NCBI RefSeq assembly: GCF_023634845.1
Contig: NZ_JAMLJL010000002.1
Location: 1 to 64,000 of the forward strand
Length of the DNA stretch: 64,000 bases
Source of the DNA: Flavobacterium amniphilum
Lineage (GTDB): Bacteria > Bacteroidota > Bacteroidia > Flavobacteriales > Flavobacteriaceae
Direction: 5' to 3'
The notes under the pieces are model-generated. The model did no database searches, was not told where the DNA came from, and worked only from the letters and a program-made list of their open reading frames with translations. Shown here one piece after another: positions 44,037-53,803 of the stretch; the first letter of the stretch is position 1; each line of letters starts with the position of its first letter. The translations under genes were made by a program, and so were the position numbers.

Positions 44037-45584
44037 CTAGAGTTCCAACAGGAAATTAACTAACTCTTTCTTGGAATCAATTGGTAATTTCTTTCTGAAA
44101 CGATGACGTGCGACGCGAACACTGTCCGGTGTTACTCTTAAAATAGAAGCAATTTCTTTTGAAGACATATTAAGACGCAGTAAAATTCCAAGTTTTAATT
44201 CGGTAGGTGAGAGATCTTCAATGGCTGCGGATGATAGATTCTTGATGTAATTTGGATGGATTTCTTCAAAAAATATATTGAAATCCTGCCATTCATTTTC
44301 TTGTTGAAGTGTAAAATCAATTTCACTATAAAGATCTTTAATCAAGCTTTCATGATTGATTGTTTTTCTACTGGCAATGCTTTTTAATTTAAAAGACAAA
44401 TCGGCCAGGATTTTATTTTTTTGGGCAATATGAAGACTGTAATTAGACAAAGTTGCAGTTTTAAGTTCTAAATTCTTCTGCATATTTTTTTCTTCTATCC
44501 ATTTTTGATTCAGTTCAGCCTGTAATTGTTGTTGTTCATAATTACGGATTTTGAGATTGGCAATTCTTTTTTTCCGGATTGACCAATAAACCAAAAGCAT
44601 GATAATAATTGTTGACCCTGCCAGGATAAATAATAAAAGAAATTGTGTTTTTCCTGATTTAGCCTGTTCTTCCAATATTTTGATTTGTGATTCTTTTCGG
44701 TCAATTTCAAAATCGGTGAGTAATAGATTAATTTGGTTTTTATTCTCGTTGATGAGGGCTTTTTCTTTGAATTTTTCAGCTTCTATCCTAAATACATATG
44801 CCTTTTTATAATCTTCCTTTAGAGCATAAACTTTAGCAAAATCTTTATATGCACTTTCCTGTAAATGATTATCGTTTATTTTTTTAGCCAAATTCAAGGA
44901 TTGCCCGGTTATTTGAATAGCTGTATTTAGTTCATTTTTTTTTCGGTGTATATCTGCCAAATTATTTAAAATATTAGCTTCTTCTTTTGTCTCTGTACCT
45001 TTAAAAAATGAATAAGCTTTTTGATAATATGATGAAGCCTTGTCAAATTGAAGTAAGTCTTCATAAATACTTCCGATATTTTCATAAACATTGGCGGTCT
45101 CGAACTTATGAAGTTTAGGAGACAGGTAACCAAGACTTTTGTTTTCAAATTGTAATGCTTTCAGATAATCTCCCTGTTTTTCATAATTGGCTCCCATTAA
45201 ATTCAAAGCATTGGCCAGTCCGATCTTATAGTTTAACTTTTCAGAAATTATACTTGCTTCGGTTAGAAAGCTAAGCGCATTTTTGTATTGCTTCGTAGTA
45301 TTATAAATACTGCCAATTTTATTATTTACGATTACATACAAAGAATCTTTTTCTTTACTCTTATAACAATTCAGAATCTGGTTGTAATACATTAATGCAT
45401 TGGAATAAAATCCATTAGATTCATATATAGTACCAATTTGGATTTTGGTTAAGATATTTTTTTGGGGAGATCTATTGGGCACCTCAGTTTCAAGTTTTTC
45501 TTTAAGTCCTTTTAAATCAATTAGTTTTTGTGAAAAAGATGGTTGTATAATTAAAAGTATTGATGCTAAAATTAATCGTTTCAT
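44037..45584 (-). CDS. TPR membrane protein with LuxR-type HTH
   Basis: 515 residues. Signal peptide at about 1-18, then six or seven TPR units (about 40-285) such as ALMYYNQILNCY, ANVYENIGSIYEDLLQF and KASSYYQKAYSFF. One transmembrane helix (about 313-333, LLLFILAGSTIIIMLLVYW) is followed by a coiled-coil stretch, and a C-terminal LuxR/GerE-type HTH has LSPTELKLGILLRLNMSSKEIA and TPDSVRVARHRFRKK. The TPR part is periplasmic and the DNA-binding part cytoplasmic. Such one-protein membrane regulators are common in Flavobacteriia. It lies 166 bp downstream of the receptor gene's start on the same strand. A role in controlling that locus is possible but unproven. Confidence 0.85.
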   Translation of the reverse strand: MKRLILASILLIIQPSFSQKLIDLKGLKEKLETEVPNRSPQKNILTKIQIGTIYESNGFYSNALMYYNQILNCYKSKEKDSLYVIVNNKIGSIYNTTKQYKNALSFLTEASIISEKLNYKIGLANALNLMGANYEKQGDYLKALQFENKSLGYLSPKLHKFETANVYENIGSIYEDLLQFDKASSYYQKAYSFFKGTETKEEANILNNLADIHRKKNELNTAIQITGQSLNLAKKINDNHLQESAYKDFAKVYALKEDYKKAYVFRIEAEKFKEKALINENKNQINLLLTDFEIDRKESQIKILEEQAKSGKTQFLLLFILAGSTIIIMLLVYWSIRKKRIANLKIRNYEQQQLQAELNQKWIEEKNMQKNLELKTATLSNYSLHIAQKNKILADLSFKLKSIASRKTINHESLIKDLYSEIDFTLQQENEWQDFNIFFEEIHPNYIKNLSSAAIEDLSPTELKLGILLRLNMSSKEIASILRVTPDSVRVARHRFRKKLPIDSKKELVNFLLEL

Positions 45585-45667
45585 TCTGTGGTTGGTTTAA
45601 CTTACAAAAGAGTTTCTTTACATTGAACAGAATGTTAAACAGACTTTAACTTATGGTTATTAATAGC

Positions 45668-45681
45668 AGAATAATTATTCT
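45668..45681. promoter_or_regulatory. 14-bp perfect palindrome, possible operator
   Basis: AGAATAATTATTCT between the TPR-LuxR gene and the divergent carboxylase gene. The surrounding 200 bp holds both promoters and no other clear signal. Confidence 0.35.
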
Positions 45682-45786
45682 ACAAATAAAATTTTAATGT
45701 TAAAAACTTTAAATAATTTAAAAAAACGTTTTCGTACTTTAGCGTCGCAAAAAAAAACACACAACTACAACAACAATAAACTTATT

Positions 45787-47415
45787 ATGGACTTAAACTT
45801 CAATAAAAACGAAGATCACAACAAACTTTTGCTATCCGACTTAAAGCAGCGTTTTGCTAAAGTTAAGTTAGGTGGTGGTGAAAAAAGAATTCAAAAACTA
45901 CATTCAGAAGGGAAAATGACTGCGCGTGAGCGTATTGATTACCTATTGGATGAAAATGAAAACGCAATCGAAATCGGAGCCTTTGTTGGAGATGGAATGT
46001 ATGCTGAACACGGAGGTTGCCCAAGTGGTGGAGTAGTGGTTAAGCTAGGTTACATCAAAGGGAAACAATGCGTAGTTGTTGCTAATGATGCAACTGTAAA
46101 AGCCGGAGCGTGGTTTCCTATCACCGCAAAAAAGAATTTAAGAGCACAGGAAATTGCTATTGAAAACAGACTACCGATTATCTATTTAGTAGATTCTGCG
46201 GGTGTTTATTTGCCAATGCAGGACGAAATCTTCCCTGATAAAGAACATTTTGGCCGGATTTTCAGGAATAATGCCATTATGAGCAGCATGGGAATAACAC
46301 AGATCTCTGCCGTAATGGGAAGTTGCGTAGCCGGTGGTGCTTATTTGCCTATTATGAGTGACGAAGCATTGATTGTAGATAAAACCGGAAGTATTTTCCT
46401 TGCCGGAAGTTACTTGGTCAAAGCTGCAATTGGAGAAACAATTGACAATGAAACATTAGGCGGCGCCACAACACACTGTGAAATTTCAGGAGTGACCGAT
46501 TATAAAGCCAAAGATGATAAAGATGCTTTGGATACCATTAAAAATATTGTCAGCAAAATAGGCGATTATGATAAGGCTGGTTTCAACAGGATTAAACCTG
46601 AAAAACCGGCTTTGAATGAAAATGAAATTTTTGGAATTTTGCCAAAATCAAGAGCTGAACAGTACGATATGCATGAAATTATCAAACGTTTGGTTGATAA
46701 TTCTGAGTTAGACGAATATAAAGCAGGTTACGGACAGTCCATTATCACTGCTTACGCACGTATCGATGGTTGGGCTGTTGGAATTGTTGCTAATCAAAGA
46801 AAAGTGGTTAAATCCAAAAAGGGAGAGATGCAGTTTGGTGGTGTAATTTATTCTGACTCAGCGGATAAAGCGACCCGTTTTATTGCCAACTGTAACCAGA
46901 AGAAAATTCCTTTGGTATTTGTTCATGATGTTACTGGTTTTATGGTGGGTTCTAAATCAGAGCATGGCGGAATTATTAAGGACGGAGCTAAAATGGTAAA
47001 TGCTGTTTCTAATTCAGTTGTTCCAAAATTCACTGTAGTAGTTGGTAATTCCTATGGTGCCGGAAATTACGCCATGTGCGGAAAAGCTTATGATCCAAGA
47101 TTGATTTTCGCCTGGCCAAGTGCAGAATTAGCAGTAATGGGTGGCGCTCAGGCTGCAAAAGTGTTATTACAGATTGAGGAATCATCGATGAAAGCTAGGG
47201 GAGAAGAGATTACTCCTGAAAAAGAAGAAGAATTATTCAATAAAATCAAAGCGCGTTACGACGAGCAGGTTTCTCCGTATTATGCAGCTTCCCGTTTGTG
47301 GACAGATGCAATCATTGATCCGTTGGAAACCCGTACATGGATTTCAATGGGAATCGAAGCGGCAAACCATGCGCCAATAGAGAAGCAGTTTAATTTAGGA
47401 GTTATTCAGGTTTAA
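45787..47415 (+). CDS. Acyl-CoA carboxylase beta (carboxyltransferase) subunit
   Basis: 542 residues from ATG 45787, a better start than the upstream ATG at 45697. N- and C-terminal crotonase-like halves carry GAWFPITAKKNLRAQEIA, VDSAGVYLPMQDE, MGSCVAGGAYLPIMSDEA and VVGNSYGAGNYAMCGKAYDPRLIFAWP, with the AVMGGAQAAKVL signature. These match propionyl-, methylcrotonyl- or geranyl-CoA carboxylase beta subunits. GAW in place of GSF and the MGGAQAA core slightly favour the methylcrotonyl type. No biotin-carrying alpha subunit gene is nearby, so the acyl group is not assigned. Confidence 0.88.
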   Translation: MDLNFNKNEDHNKLLLSDLKQRFAKVKLGGGEKRIQKLHSEGKMTARERIDYLLDENENAIEIGAFVGDGMYAEHGGCPSGGVVVKLGYIKGKQCVVVANDATVKAGAWFPITAKKNLRAQEIAIENRLPIIYLVDSAGVYLPMQDEIFPDKEHFGRIFRNNAIMSSMGITQISAVMGSCVAGGAYLPIMSDEALIVDKTGSIFLAGSYLVKAAIGETIDNETLGGATTHCEISGVTDYKAKDDKDALDTIKNIVSKIGDYDKAGFNRIKPEKPALNENEIFGILPKSRAEQYDMHEIIKRLVDNSELDEYKAGYGQSIITAYARIDGWAVGIVANQRKVVKSKKGEMQFGGVIYSDSADKATRFIANCNQKKIPLVFVHDVTGFMVGSKSEHGGIIKDGAKMVNAVSNSVVPKFTVVVGNSYGAGNYAMCGKAYDPRLIFAWPSAELAVMGGAQAAKVLLQIEESSMKARGEEITPEKEEELFNKIKARYDEQVSPYYAASRLWTDAIIDPLETRTWISMGIEAANHAPIEKQFNLGVIQV

Positions 47416-47451
47416 TTCCGTTAAATAAAACTTAAATTAATCAACAAAATA

Positions 47452-47485
47452 AAATCTACCATTAACTTTACGTGGTAGATTTTTT
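47452..47485 (+). terminator. Intrinsic terminator after the carboxylase gene
   Basis: AAATCTACC (47452-47460) pairs with GGTAGATTT (47473-47481), T run following. The M1 peptidase starts 11 bp later. Confidence 0.85.
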
Positions 47486-47496
47486 ATTTTATACCT

Positions 47497-49125
47497 ATGA
47501 AAAAATTATTACTTGCTTTGGTTGTATTAGGCAGTTTCCAATTGGCCTCAGCCCAACTTACGGTTGCAAAGGAAACGTTCACCCGAAGAGATACTTTACA
47601 GGGAGGTTTACGTCCGGAACGTACCAATTTTGATGTTCAGCGTTATGATTTGAATATTAAGATTAATCCAACCGAAAAATCGATTGTCGGATACAATGAC
47701 ATCGCTTTCAAAGTAGTTGAAAATACAAACAAAATCCAGATTGATTTGTTTGAGAACATGAATGTGGACAGTATTGTTTACAATAATAAAAAACTACAAT
47801 TCAAAAGAGAGCTTTTGGCTACATTTATTCAATTTCCGGAAGTGTTAACTAAAGGGAGTTTACAAAAAATACGTTTTTACTATTCCGGAAATCCGGTTAT
47901 TGCAAAAAGAGCGCCATGGGATGGAGGCTTTGTTTTTAGTCGGGATACAGCCGGAAAACCATGGATTGGAGTTGCTTGTCAGGGTTTTGGTGCAAGCTGC
48001 TGGTTCCCGGTTAAAGATTCCCAAAGCGATGAACCTGACAATGGAACTTCAGTTAAAGTGGCTGTCCCTAGCGGTTTGATGAATGTTTCAAACGGAAGAT
48101 TCTTAGGTAGTGAAGATTTAAAAAACGGATATACAAGATGGGATTGGGAAGTTAAAAACCCGATTAATACATACGACATTACAGTAAACATTGCTGATTA
48201 TGTGCATATCCATGACAACCACAAAGGACTGGATCTGGATTATTATGTACTGAGAGCCAATGAAGAAAAAGCCCGTAAACATTTTGAAGAAGTAAAACCA
48301 ATGATGGACTGTTTTCAGTCAAAATTTGGAAAATACCCTTTTACCGATGATGGTTATAAATTGGTTGAAACTCCTTATTTGGGAATGGAACACCAAAGTG
48401 CTGTTGCTTATGGGAATAAATATATGCAAGGTTATATGGGTGGTGATTTATCACAAACCGGAATTGGTTTACTTTTTGATTATATCACAATACATGAAAG
48501 TGGCCACGAATGGTTTGGTAACAGTATAACCAGTAAGGATATTGCTGACATGTGGATTCACGAAGGATTTACTATGTATTCTGAAATTGTTTTTATTGAA
48601 TGTCAATTCGGATATGATAAAGCAATGCAATATGCGCTTGGGTTACATGATAATGTCAGCGGTGATCGACCGATAATAGGACACTACGGTGTTAATAAAG
48701 AGGGAAGTGGTGATATGTATCCAAAAGGAGCCTTGATGTTGAACACAATGCGTCATATTATTAATGATGATGCTAAATGGTGGTCATTAATTTTGAAATA
48801 TTCAGAAACTTTTAAAAGACAGATAGTTACACATGATCAAGTAGTTGATTTCTTTAATAAAGAATCAGGTTTGAACCTGACATCGGTTTTTAATCAATAT
48901 TTAAAATATACCGAAATACCTAAATTGGAATTAAAGAAAGATAAAAATGGAATTGCTTACCGCTGGGTAACTAATGAAAAGAATTTTTCAATGCCGGTAG
49001 ATGTGTTAATTAAAGGAAAAAAGATACGTTTAAATGCTACGAATGATTGGCAAACCTTAAATGAAAAAGTAAAAGTGGTAACAGATGTGCAGCCAATAAA
49101 AGAGAAATTTTTTATAAAATACTGA
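47497..49125 (+). CDS. Secreted M1-family aminopeptidase
   Basis: 542 residues with signal peptide MKKLLLALVVLGSFQLASAQ. The N-terminal beta domain spans about 45-240. The substrate-binding motif is LGMEHQSA, a variant of GAMEN. The zinc site is HESGHEWFGN (His333, Glu334, His337) with Glu in MWIHEGFTMYSE. It is shorter than classical aminopeptidase N and lacks the C-terminal alpha domain. That fits the compact periplasmic or secreted Bacteroidota form, which degrades peptides outside the cytoplasm. Confidence 0.93.
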   Translation: MKKLLLALVVLGSFQLASAQLTVAKETFTRRDTLQGGLRPERTNFDVQRYDLNIKINPTEKSIVGYNDIAFKVVENTNKIQIDLFENMNVDSIVYNNKKLQFKRELLATFIQFPEVLTKGSLQKIRFYYSGNPVIAKRAPWDGGFVFSRDTAGKPWIGVACQGFGASCWFPVKDSQSDEPDNGTSVKVAVPSGLMNVSNGRFLGSEDLKNGYTRWDWEVKNPINTYDITVNIADYVHIHDNHKGLDLDYYVLRANEEKARKHFEEVKPMMDCFQSKFGKYPFTDDGYKLVETPYLGMEHQSAVAYGNKYMQGYMGGDLSQTGIGLLFDYITIHESGHEWFGNSITSKDIADMWIHEGFTMYSEIVFIECQFGYDKAMQYALGLHDNVSGDRPIIGHYGVNKEGSGDMYPKGALMLNTMRHIINDDAKWWSLILKYSETFKRQIVTHDQVVDFFNKESGLNLTSVFNQYLKYTEIPKLELKKDKNGIAYRWVTNEKNFSMPVDVLIKGKKIRLNATNDWQTLNEKVKVVTDVQPIKEKFFIKY

Positions 49126-49190
49126 TAACAAGTAGGTTATTTCTATAGTATTTAGTAACTTTAGTTAACTAATTAAAAAACTAAACTAGT

Positions 49191-49613
49191 ATGGAAACCG
49201 TAAAAAGCTTGAACAAATGGGCAAATGCCCATACATCGTATCCTTTAGATGTTTTAAGAATTATTGTGGGTGTTTTTCTCTTCTGGAAAGGAGTTTCATT
49301 CATGACCAATACAGAATATTATAATCAGTTGGTCGAACCCATAAAAGATTTAGGAGGCGGAATGCTTATTGTTCATTATGTAATGGCAGCTCATATGGTT
49401 GGCGGTGTAATGATTGTTTTCGGACTACTTACACGTTGGTCAATTATGGCACAGCTTCCTATACTTTTAGGAGCTTTTTTGGTTAATTTTATAGGAGAAA
49501 TGCATGTTGGCAATTTGATCCTTTCATTTTTATTATTGTGTGTTTGTGTTTTCTTTCTGTTTTTTGGAAGCGGAAAACATTCAGCAGACTATTATTTTAA
49601 AATGGAATCATAA
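49191..49613 (+). CDS. DoxX family membrane protein
   Basis: 140 residues with four transmembrane helices, the first in LRIIVGVFLFWKGVSFM. It has the DoxX-like HYVMAAHMVGGVMIVFGLLTRW and HVGNLILSFLLLCVC. The basic and His-containing loops between helices fit the family. Some DoxX relatives are linked to oxidative stress or thiosulfate oxidation. Here no redox partner adjoins. Two tandem hairpins follow. Confidence 0.85.
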   Translation: METVKSLNKWANAHTSYPLDVLRIIVGVFLFWKGVSFMTNTEYYNQLVEPIKDLGGGMLIVHYVMAAHMVGGVMIVFGLLTRWSIMAQLPILLGAFLVNFIGEMHVGNLILSFLLLCVCVFFLFFGSGKHSADYYFKMES

Positions 49614-49620
49614 TAAAAAA

Positions 49621-49648
49621 AGGGCTGATTTATTTCAGCCCTTTTTTT
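49621..49648 (+). terminator. Intrinsic terminator after the DoxX gene
   Basis: AGGGCTGA (49621-49628) pairs with TCAGCCCT (49635-49642), T run to 49648. Confidence 0.88.
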
Positions 49649-49663
49649 ATGTAATTTATAATT

Positions 49664-49686
49664 GAACTCGAATGAGTTCTTTTTTA
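49664..49686 (+). terminator. Second hairpin with T run
   Basis: GAACTC (49664-49669) pairs with GAGTTC (49674-49679), followed by TTTTTT. It abuts the stop codon of the convergent exonuclease-like gene. Confidence 0.6.
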
Positions 49687-50247
49687 GTTTAATTTTAATT
49701 TAGACTTCATTTTCAAATACACCATAGCAATACTGAAAGCATAATTTGCAGAGGTTGTAATATCTGGGGAAACAACTTTATAGGCATTGAAAATTTCCAA
49801 CAAAGAATATTGCTTGTTGGTTTGATCAATAATTTTTCCATGCATTACTTCTACATCCAAGAGATCATTTTTTAGTCGGCCACTATGCAATTTATGGAGA
49901 TATTCATTCAAAATTTCAATATCATAATGAATACGATGCCCAACCAATGTAGCATTCCCAATAAAATTAATCAAGGTTTCAATAGCTTGAATTTCCTCAT
50001 AAATAAGATCCTTCTCATTTTGAACGGCTTCTTTGTTTAATTCAATTTCCAGACTTTTTTCAAGCAAAATTTGTCCATGATCAATAGTCACGGCACCAAT
50101 GGAAATAATACGGTCCTTTGATGGATTTATACCTGTAGTTTCAAGGTATATAACCACTTTTCTGTTTGTTGTTTGTTCAAATTGAGCAATATAATTCTTC
50201 CAAAAATCAGGATAATCTTTCCCGATATTTTTTATCCAATCGAGCAT
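49684..50247 (-). CDS. DnaQ-like exonuclease-fold protein with degenerate active site
   Basis: 187 residues of the DEDDh 3'-5' exonuclease fold. Motif I reads VVIYLETTGINPSKD: the usual first Asp is Tyr (about residue 34). Motif II LVGHRIHYDIEIL keeps its Asp. Motif III reads TTSANYAFSIAMVYL, where the expected His and Asp are missing. Three of the catalytic acidic/His positions are therefore replaced, so nuclease activity is doubtful and the protein may bind nucleotides or partners instead. It lies 1 bp downstream of the DUF294 gene in the same operon. That pairing recurs in bacteria, commonly near acetate genes, which are absent here. Confidence 0.8.
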   Translation of the reverse strand: MLDWIKNIGKDYPDFWKNYIAQFEQTTNRKVVIYLETTGINPSKDRIISIGAVTIDHGQILLEKSLEIELNKEAVQNEKDLIYEEIQAIETLINFIGNATLVGHRIHYDIEILNEYLHKLHSGRLKNDLLDVEVMHGKIIDQTNKQYSLLEIFNAYKVVSPDITTSANYAFSIAMVYLKMKSKLKLN

Positions 50248-50248
50248 G

Positions 50249-52147
50249 TTATGAGAATTGAGTTAATTGAAAAGTATCTTTCACGATTTCTTCTAAATCT
50301 TTCAAAACGTGTAAAGATTCTTTAAGTTTTTCCTTATCAGCTTTTGATAAATGTTCTACATCAATAAAAATGCCGGTATTATCATTTTTAAGACCTTCCA
50401 AAGTCCGTAATCTGGAAATTAATAAAAATACATCAGCAGCATTAAGGTATATTTCTGCATTATCTTTGTCCTTAATCGCTAATTCCTTATACCTTGAAAA
50501 AGTATTGTTTATTCCTTTTAATCCATGGTGGAAGGCTAATAAACGGGCAATATCAACCATTTGGTCAATTGCTTTTCCTTTAATATTAAATTTTCCATCT
50601 TCCTCTTCATTGAATTTTTTGAAGAAATTGAGTGGAGCAGGTTTATTTATTGCATCGTTCCCCAAATAATCAAAAAACAGGACTTTATTTTTAACTTCAA
50701 ATATGGCATCCGTTATTTCACTCTCCATATTTTGGTCCCCATAAACAAATTCAAAATCAAAGAAGATAGAGCAGTGTTCATTTGTATATTCTCCGGGAGT
50801 GTTAATCCAGTTTTCATATTGTTTTACCCATTCGGTAAGTGATTTACACCAATGATGGTTATTCGCATTATGTCCAAACGGACAATGTTTGAAACCAACT
50901 TTTTCCAGAATTTCGTTTATTCTTTTAGTCAATTGACTGAAATAATCCTTCACATAACGAACTTGTTGAATTTCAGTATCATAATAAATCAAAAAATTAT
51001 CATGATCCGTTAATAATAATTGTTCCTTACGTCCCTGGCTTCCAATACTGAAATAAGCAAATGGAACAGGAGCAGAGCCTAATTCCAAAGTTGCAATTTC
51101 TATTGCACGTCTTATGATCGCAAGTGTGATTTCTCCTGAAACGTTGAAAATATGCTGCAATGGAATATTTTTCGTTATCGCTTGCTGAATAATATCTGCA
51201 AGAGCCAAACGAACTGATTTTAATTGTTGCGGGGTTGCCGAACGTTTAATCTCCCTGATCAAAACACCAGGTGAATTGGCTTGAGCCTGAACCAAATCAT
51301 TTTGAGTAATCACACCTTTCACATCTGTATGTGGTGTGCCGTCAATAGTCACACATAAATGATGTACTTTATGTGAAAGCATTACTAATTGTGCTTCTGC
51401 CAAAGAAATATTTTCAGTAACAGTAATCACAGGGTGTGTCATGATTTTGTCAACATGCGCATGAATGGCATTTCTTCCTGTGGCTACTTTCATCCTGAAA
51501 TCAGCGTCTGTAACAATACCGACTAACTTTTTATCTTCAATAACAAATGCATTATCAACCAGATTATCAGTCATTAATATAGCGGCCTCACGGATGGTTT
51601 GGTCAGATGAAATAATAATTGGTTTTCTATTGTAATTTAATGATTGGAAAAATGATAAATCATTTTGAAAATCAGTTAATATTATTGAATCAGAAATTAA
51701 TTTATTATTGATTTTATCAGCAGGATTATTTGAATTATGGGCAAAACTTTCAAGTAAGAAATTTAAAACATCAGAATTCTGGACAACAAAAGGTCTGAAA
51801 ATATCAATAGGAATAGCATATAAAATACTTTCTTCATTTGCCTTGGCTGTCATTTGATAGTTATTTTTGGCAAAAAACGGACGTAATCCAAAAATATCGC
51901 CAACATAGCATTTGTTCAAAAGTGTTTCTTCAGCATCAGAAATTACAGTTAAATGTACAACACCGGAATGAACTACATAAAAGGCATCATGCAGATTATC
52001 ATTGATTTGAAATAAATTTTTATTTTTTGGTAAATGATGAACGCGGATTTTTTTTGCTATAACTTTTAGTTCTTCAAAACTTAAAAAATTAAACGGCTTA
52101 AAATCTCTTAGAAAATTAGCTACATTTTCTGATATCGAATCCTTCAT
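50249..52147 (-). CDS. cNMP-binding, CBS and DUF294 nucleotidyltransferase protein
   Basis: 632 residues from ATG 52147 (52165 and 52186 are alternatives). Domain order: cyclic-nucleotide-binding fold (about 8-125; HLPKNKNLF, DIFGLRPFF), a CBS pair (about 165-290; TIREAAILMTDNLVDNAFVI, KIMTHPVITVTENISLAEA), then a DUF294-type nucleotidyltransferase with GSQGRKEQLLLTDHD, which has the GS-x10-DxD catalytic layout. A C-terminal helical DUF294_C region follows. It is cytoplasmic and probably nucleotide-sensing. The partner is the exonuclease-like protein 1 bp downstream. Related pairs have been linked to signalling around acetyl-CoA metabolism, but the substrate is unknown. Confidence 0.9.
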   Translation of the reverse strand: MKDSISENVANFLRDFKPFNFLSFEELKVIAKKIRVHHLPKNKNLFQINDNLHDAFYVVHSGVVHLTVISDAEETLLNKCYVGDIFGLRPFFAKNNYQMTAKANEESILYAIPIDIFRPFVVQNSDVLNFLLESFAHNSNNPADKINNKLISDSIILTDFQNDLSFFQSLNYNRKPIIISSDQTIREAAILMTDNLVDNAFVIEDKKLVGIVTDADFRMKVATGRNAIHAHVDKIMTHPVITVTENISLAEAQLVMLSHKVHHLCVTIDGTPHTDVKGVITQNDLVQAQANSPGVLIREIKRSATPQQLKSVRLALADIIQQAITKNIPLQHIFNVSGEITLAIIRRAIEIATLELGSAPVPFAYFSIGSQGRKEQLLLTDHDNFLIYYDTEIQQVRYVKDYFSQLTKRINEILEKVGFKHCPFGHNANNHHWCKSLTEWVKQYENWINTPGEYTNEHCSIFFDFEFVYGDQNMESEITDAIFEVKNKVLFFDYLGNDAINKPAPLNFFKKFNEEEDGKFNIKGKAIDQMVDIARLLAFHHGLKGINNTFSRYKELAIKDKDNAEIYLNAADVFLLISRLRTLEGLKNDNTGIFIDVEHLSKADKEKLKESLHVLKDLEEIVKDTFQLTQFS

Positions 52148-52264
52148 TATTACTGTATTTGTCATAGAAGGTAAAAGTAAGCACAAAATCTGTAAGAAAG
52201 AAGTGTAATTAAAATTTTTCTATTTTACATAATATAAATTATAGTTCAAAAATATAACCGATTA

Positions 52265-53803
52265 TTAATCGGCCATACTAAACAATCTTTCCCTGAATTT
52301 TTTACCAATACTCAATTGGAGATTCTTTTTATATTCTTCGATAAGCCAGTCTCTGTAGTTTTTTGTGGAATTTGACAAACAACGGCAAAATATTTTGACT
52401 CTGTATGCGGCAGATTCTTCTAAATGTTTTGCTAATCTTTTTGCTTCGTTTAAATCATCTGAATTTTCAACACACATTAATGCATGCTGATCAATTGAAT
52501 CATCAATAACTGTTTTTGGTCGTAGATTTTTTTTGATAGCCTGTTTAAAAGCTTCTTCGATATCAAATTCTTCAATTACGGAATTTTTGAATAAAGCTCT
52601 GATTTCTGCAGGCATTTCATATTTGAAGTGCATTTCAATTTCAGCATCTTCACGAAGATTTTCCAAATAATATTCCGGAGATTTAAAAATATGCTGCCAG
52701 TCTACCGGTGCGTCCCAAAGTCCAAATCTAGCTGCATTATTACCTAAATCAATAATATTGAATTCTTTCTTATTTGGCAATAAACGTGAACCACGGCCAA
52801 TCATCTGAAAATACAGCGTTAAGGATTTCGTTGCTCTGTTTATGATAATGGTTTCAACTGTTGGTTCATCAAAACCAGTAGTTAAAATTCCAACCGATGT
52901 CAAAATAGCATCCGGTGTATGTTTGAACCATCTCAAAATTTCTTTTCTTTCCTCCGCAGATGTGGTGTTATCAAGATGTCTTATGGTGTAACCCGCTTCA
53001 GTAAAAGTATCCAGGACATATAATGATGTATGGATTCCATTATTGAAAATAAGCGTTTTTTTGCCTTTGGAAACTTCCTCATATGCATGAAGCAATTTAC
53101 TCTGCATATCCAGTTGTGAGTATAATTCATCAGAAGATTTTACTGTGTAATCACCATTAATACCAATTTTAAGACTTTGTAAACCAACATCATAACTCAT
53201 GGTGTTAGCTTTTGCCAAATAGCCGTTTTCAATCAGTTTATTAATTGGATCACCAACAATCAGTTCTTTGTAATTTTCATACATCGGTAACTTGATATTG
53301 GAGCTCAAAGGTGTTGCTGTAACCCCTAAAATAAAAGAGTTTTTGAAAAAAGAGAATAATTTGCGAAACGAATTATAATGCGCCTCATCGATGATAACCA
53401 AACCAATATCTTCGATTTCAAGTTTCTCATCATTTAAACGGTTTTTCAGGGTTTCAACCATCGCAACAAAACATGAATATTCTCCCTGATCCGGTAAATC
53501 TTTGATTTTGGAATTGATGATTTTATTTTTAACACCAAATCCGTCTAACATTTTGGAAGTCTGTTTGCAAAGCTCAATTCTGTGGGTCAGAACCATCACT
53601 TTTTTATTGTGGTATTCAAGATACCTGCGGACAATTTCAGAGAAAATTACCGTCTTCCCTCCTCCTGTTGGTAATTGATAAAGCAGATGACAGTTGGGCT
53701 CTACTTCGTCCATCCGGTCGAAAATAGCGCTGATGTCACGTTTCTGGTAGCTGTAAAGCTCTTTACGTTCTAATGGTTTGGTTTCCAAATCTGGATTAGA
53801 CAT
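52265..53803 (-). CDS. SF2 DEAD/DEAH-box helicase
   Basis: 512 residues. RecA domain 1 has Q-motif-like YSYQKRDISAIF, Walker A LPTGGGKTVIF (about 45-56) and DEAH in VIIDEAHYNSFRK. Motif III is GVTATPL. Domain 2 has ILTTGFDEPTVETIIINRATKS and QMIGRGSRL (motif VI). A C-terminal extension of about 130 residues is unique to this group. It resembles the SSL2/RAD25-like group, commonly annotated as DEAD/DEAH helicase in Flavobacteriia. A TACTTTTG box lies at 53830-53823. Confidence 0.9.
   Translation of the reverse strand: MSNPDLETKPLERKELYSYQKRDISAIFDRMDEVEPNCHLLYQLPTGGGKTVIFSEIVRRYLEYHNKKVMVLTHRIELCKQTSKMLDGFGVKNKIINSKIKDLPDQGEYSCFVAMVETLKNRLNDEKLEIEDIGLVIIDEAHYNSFRKLFSFFKNSFILGVTATPLSSNIKLPMYENYKELIVGDPINKLIENGYLAKANTMSYDVGLQSLKIGINGDYTVKSSDELYSQLDMQSKLLHAYEEVSKGKKTLIFNNGIHTSLYVLDTFTEAGYTIRHLDNTTSAEERKEILRWFKHTPDAILTSVGILTTGFDEPTVETIIINRATKSLTLYFQMIGRGSRLLPNKKEFNIIDLGNNAARFGLWDAPVDWQHIFKSPEYYLENLREDAEIEMHFKYEMPAEIRALFKNSVIEEFDIEEAFKQAIKKNLRPKTVIDDSIDQHALMCVENSDDLNEAKRLAKHLEESAAYRVKIFCRCLSNSTKNYRDWLIEEYKKNLQLSIGKKFRERLFSMAD

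Noticed and set aside
45697..45786. 30-residue extension of the carboxylase beta subunit
   Set aside because: The residues are Lys/Asn-rich and not part of the family fold. A promoter-like TACTTTAG lies within it.
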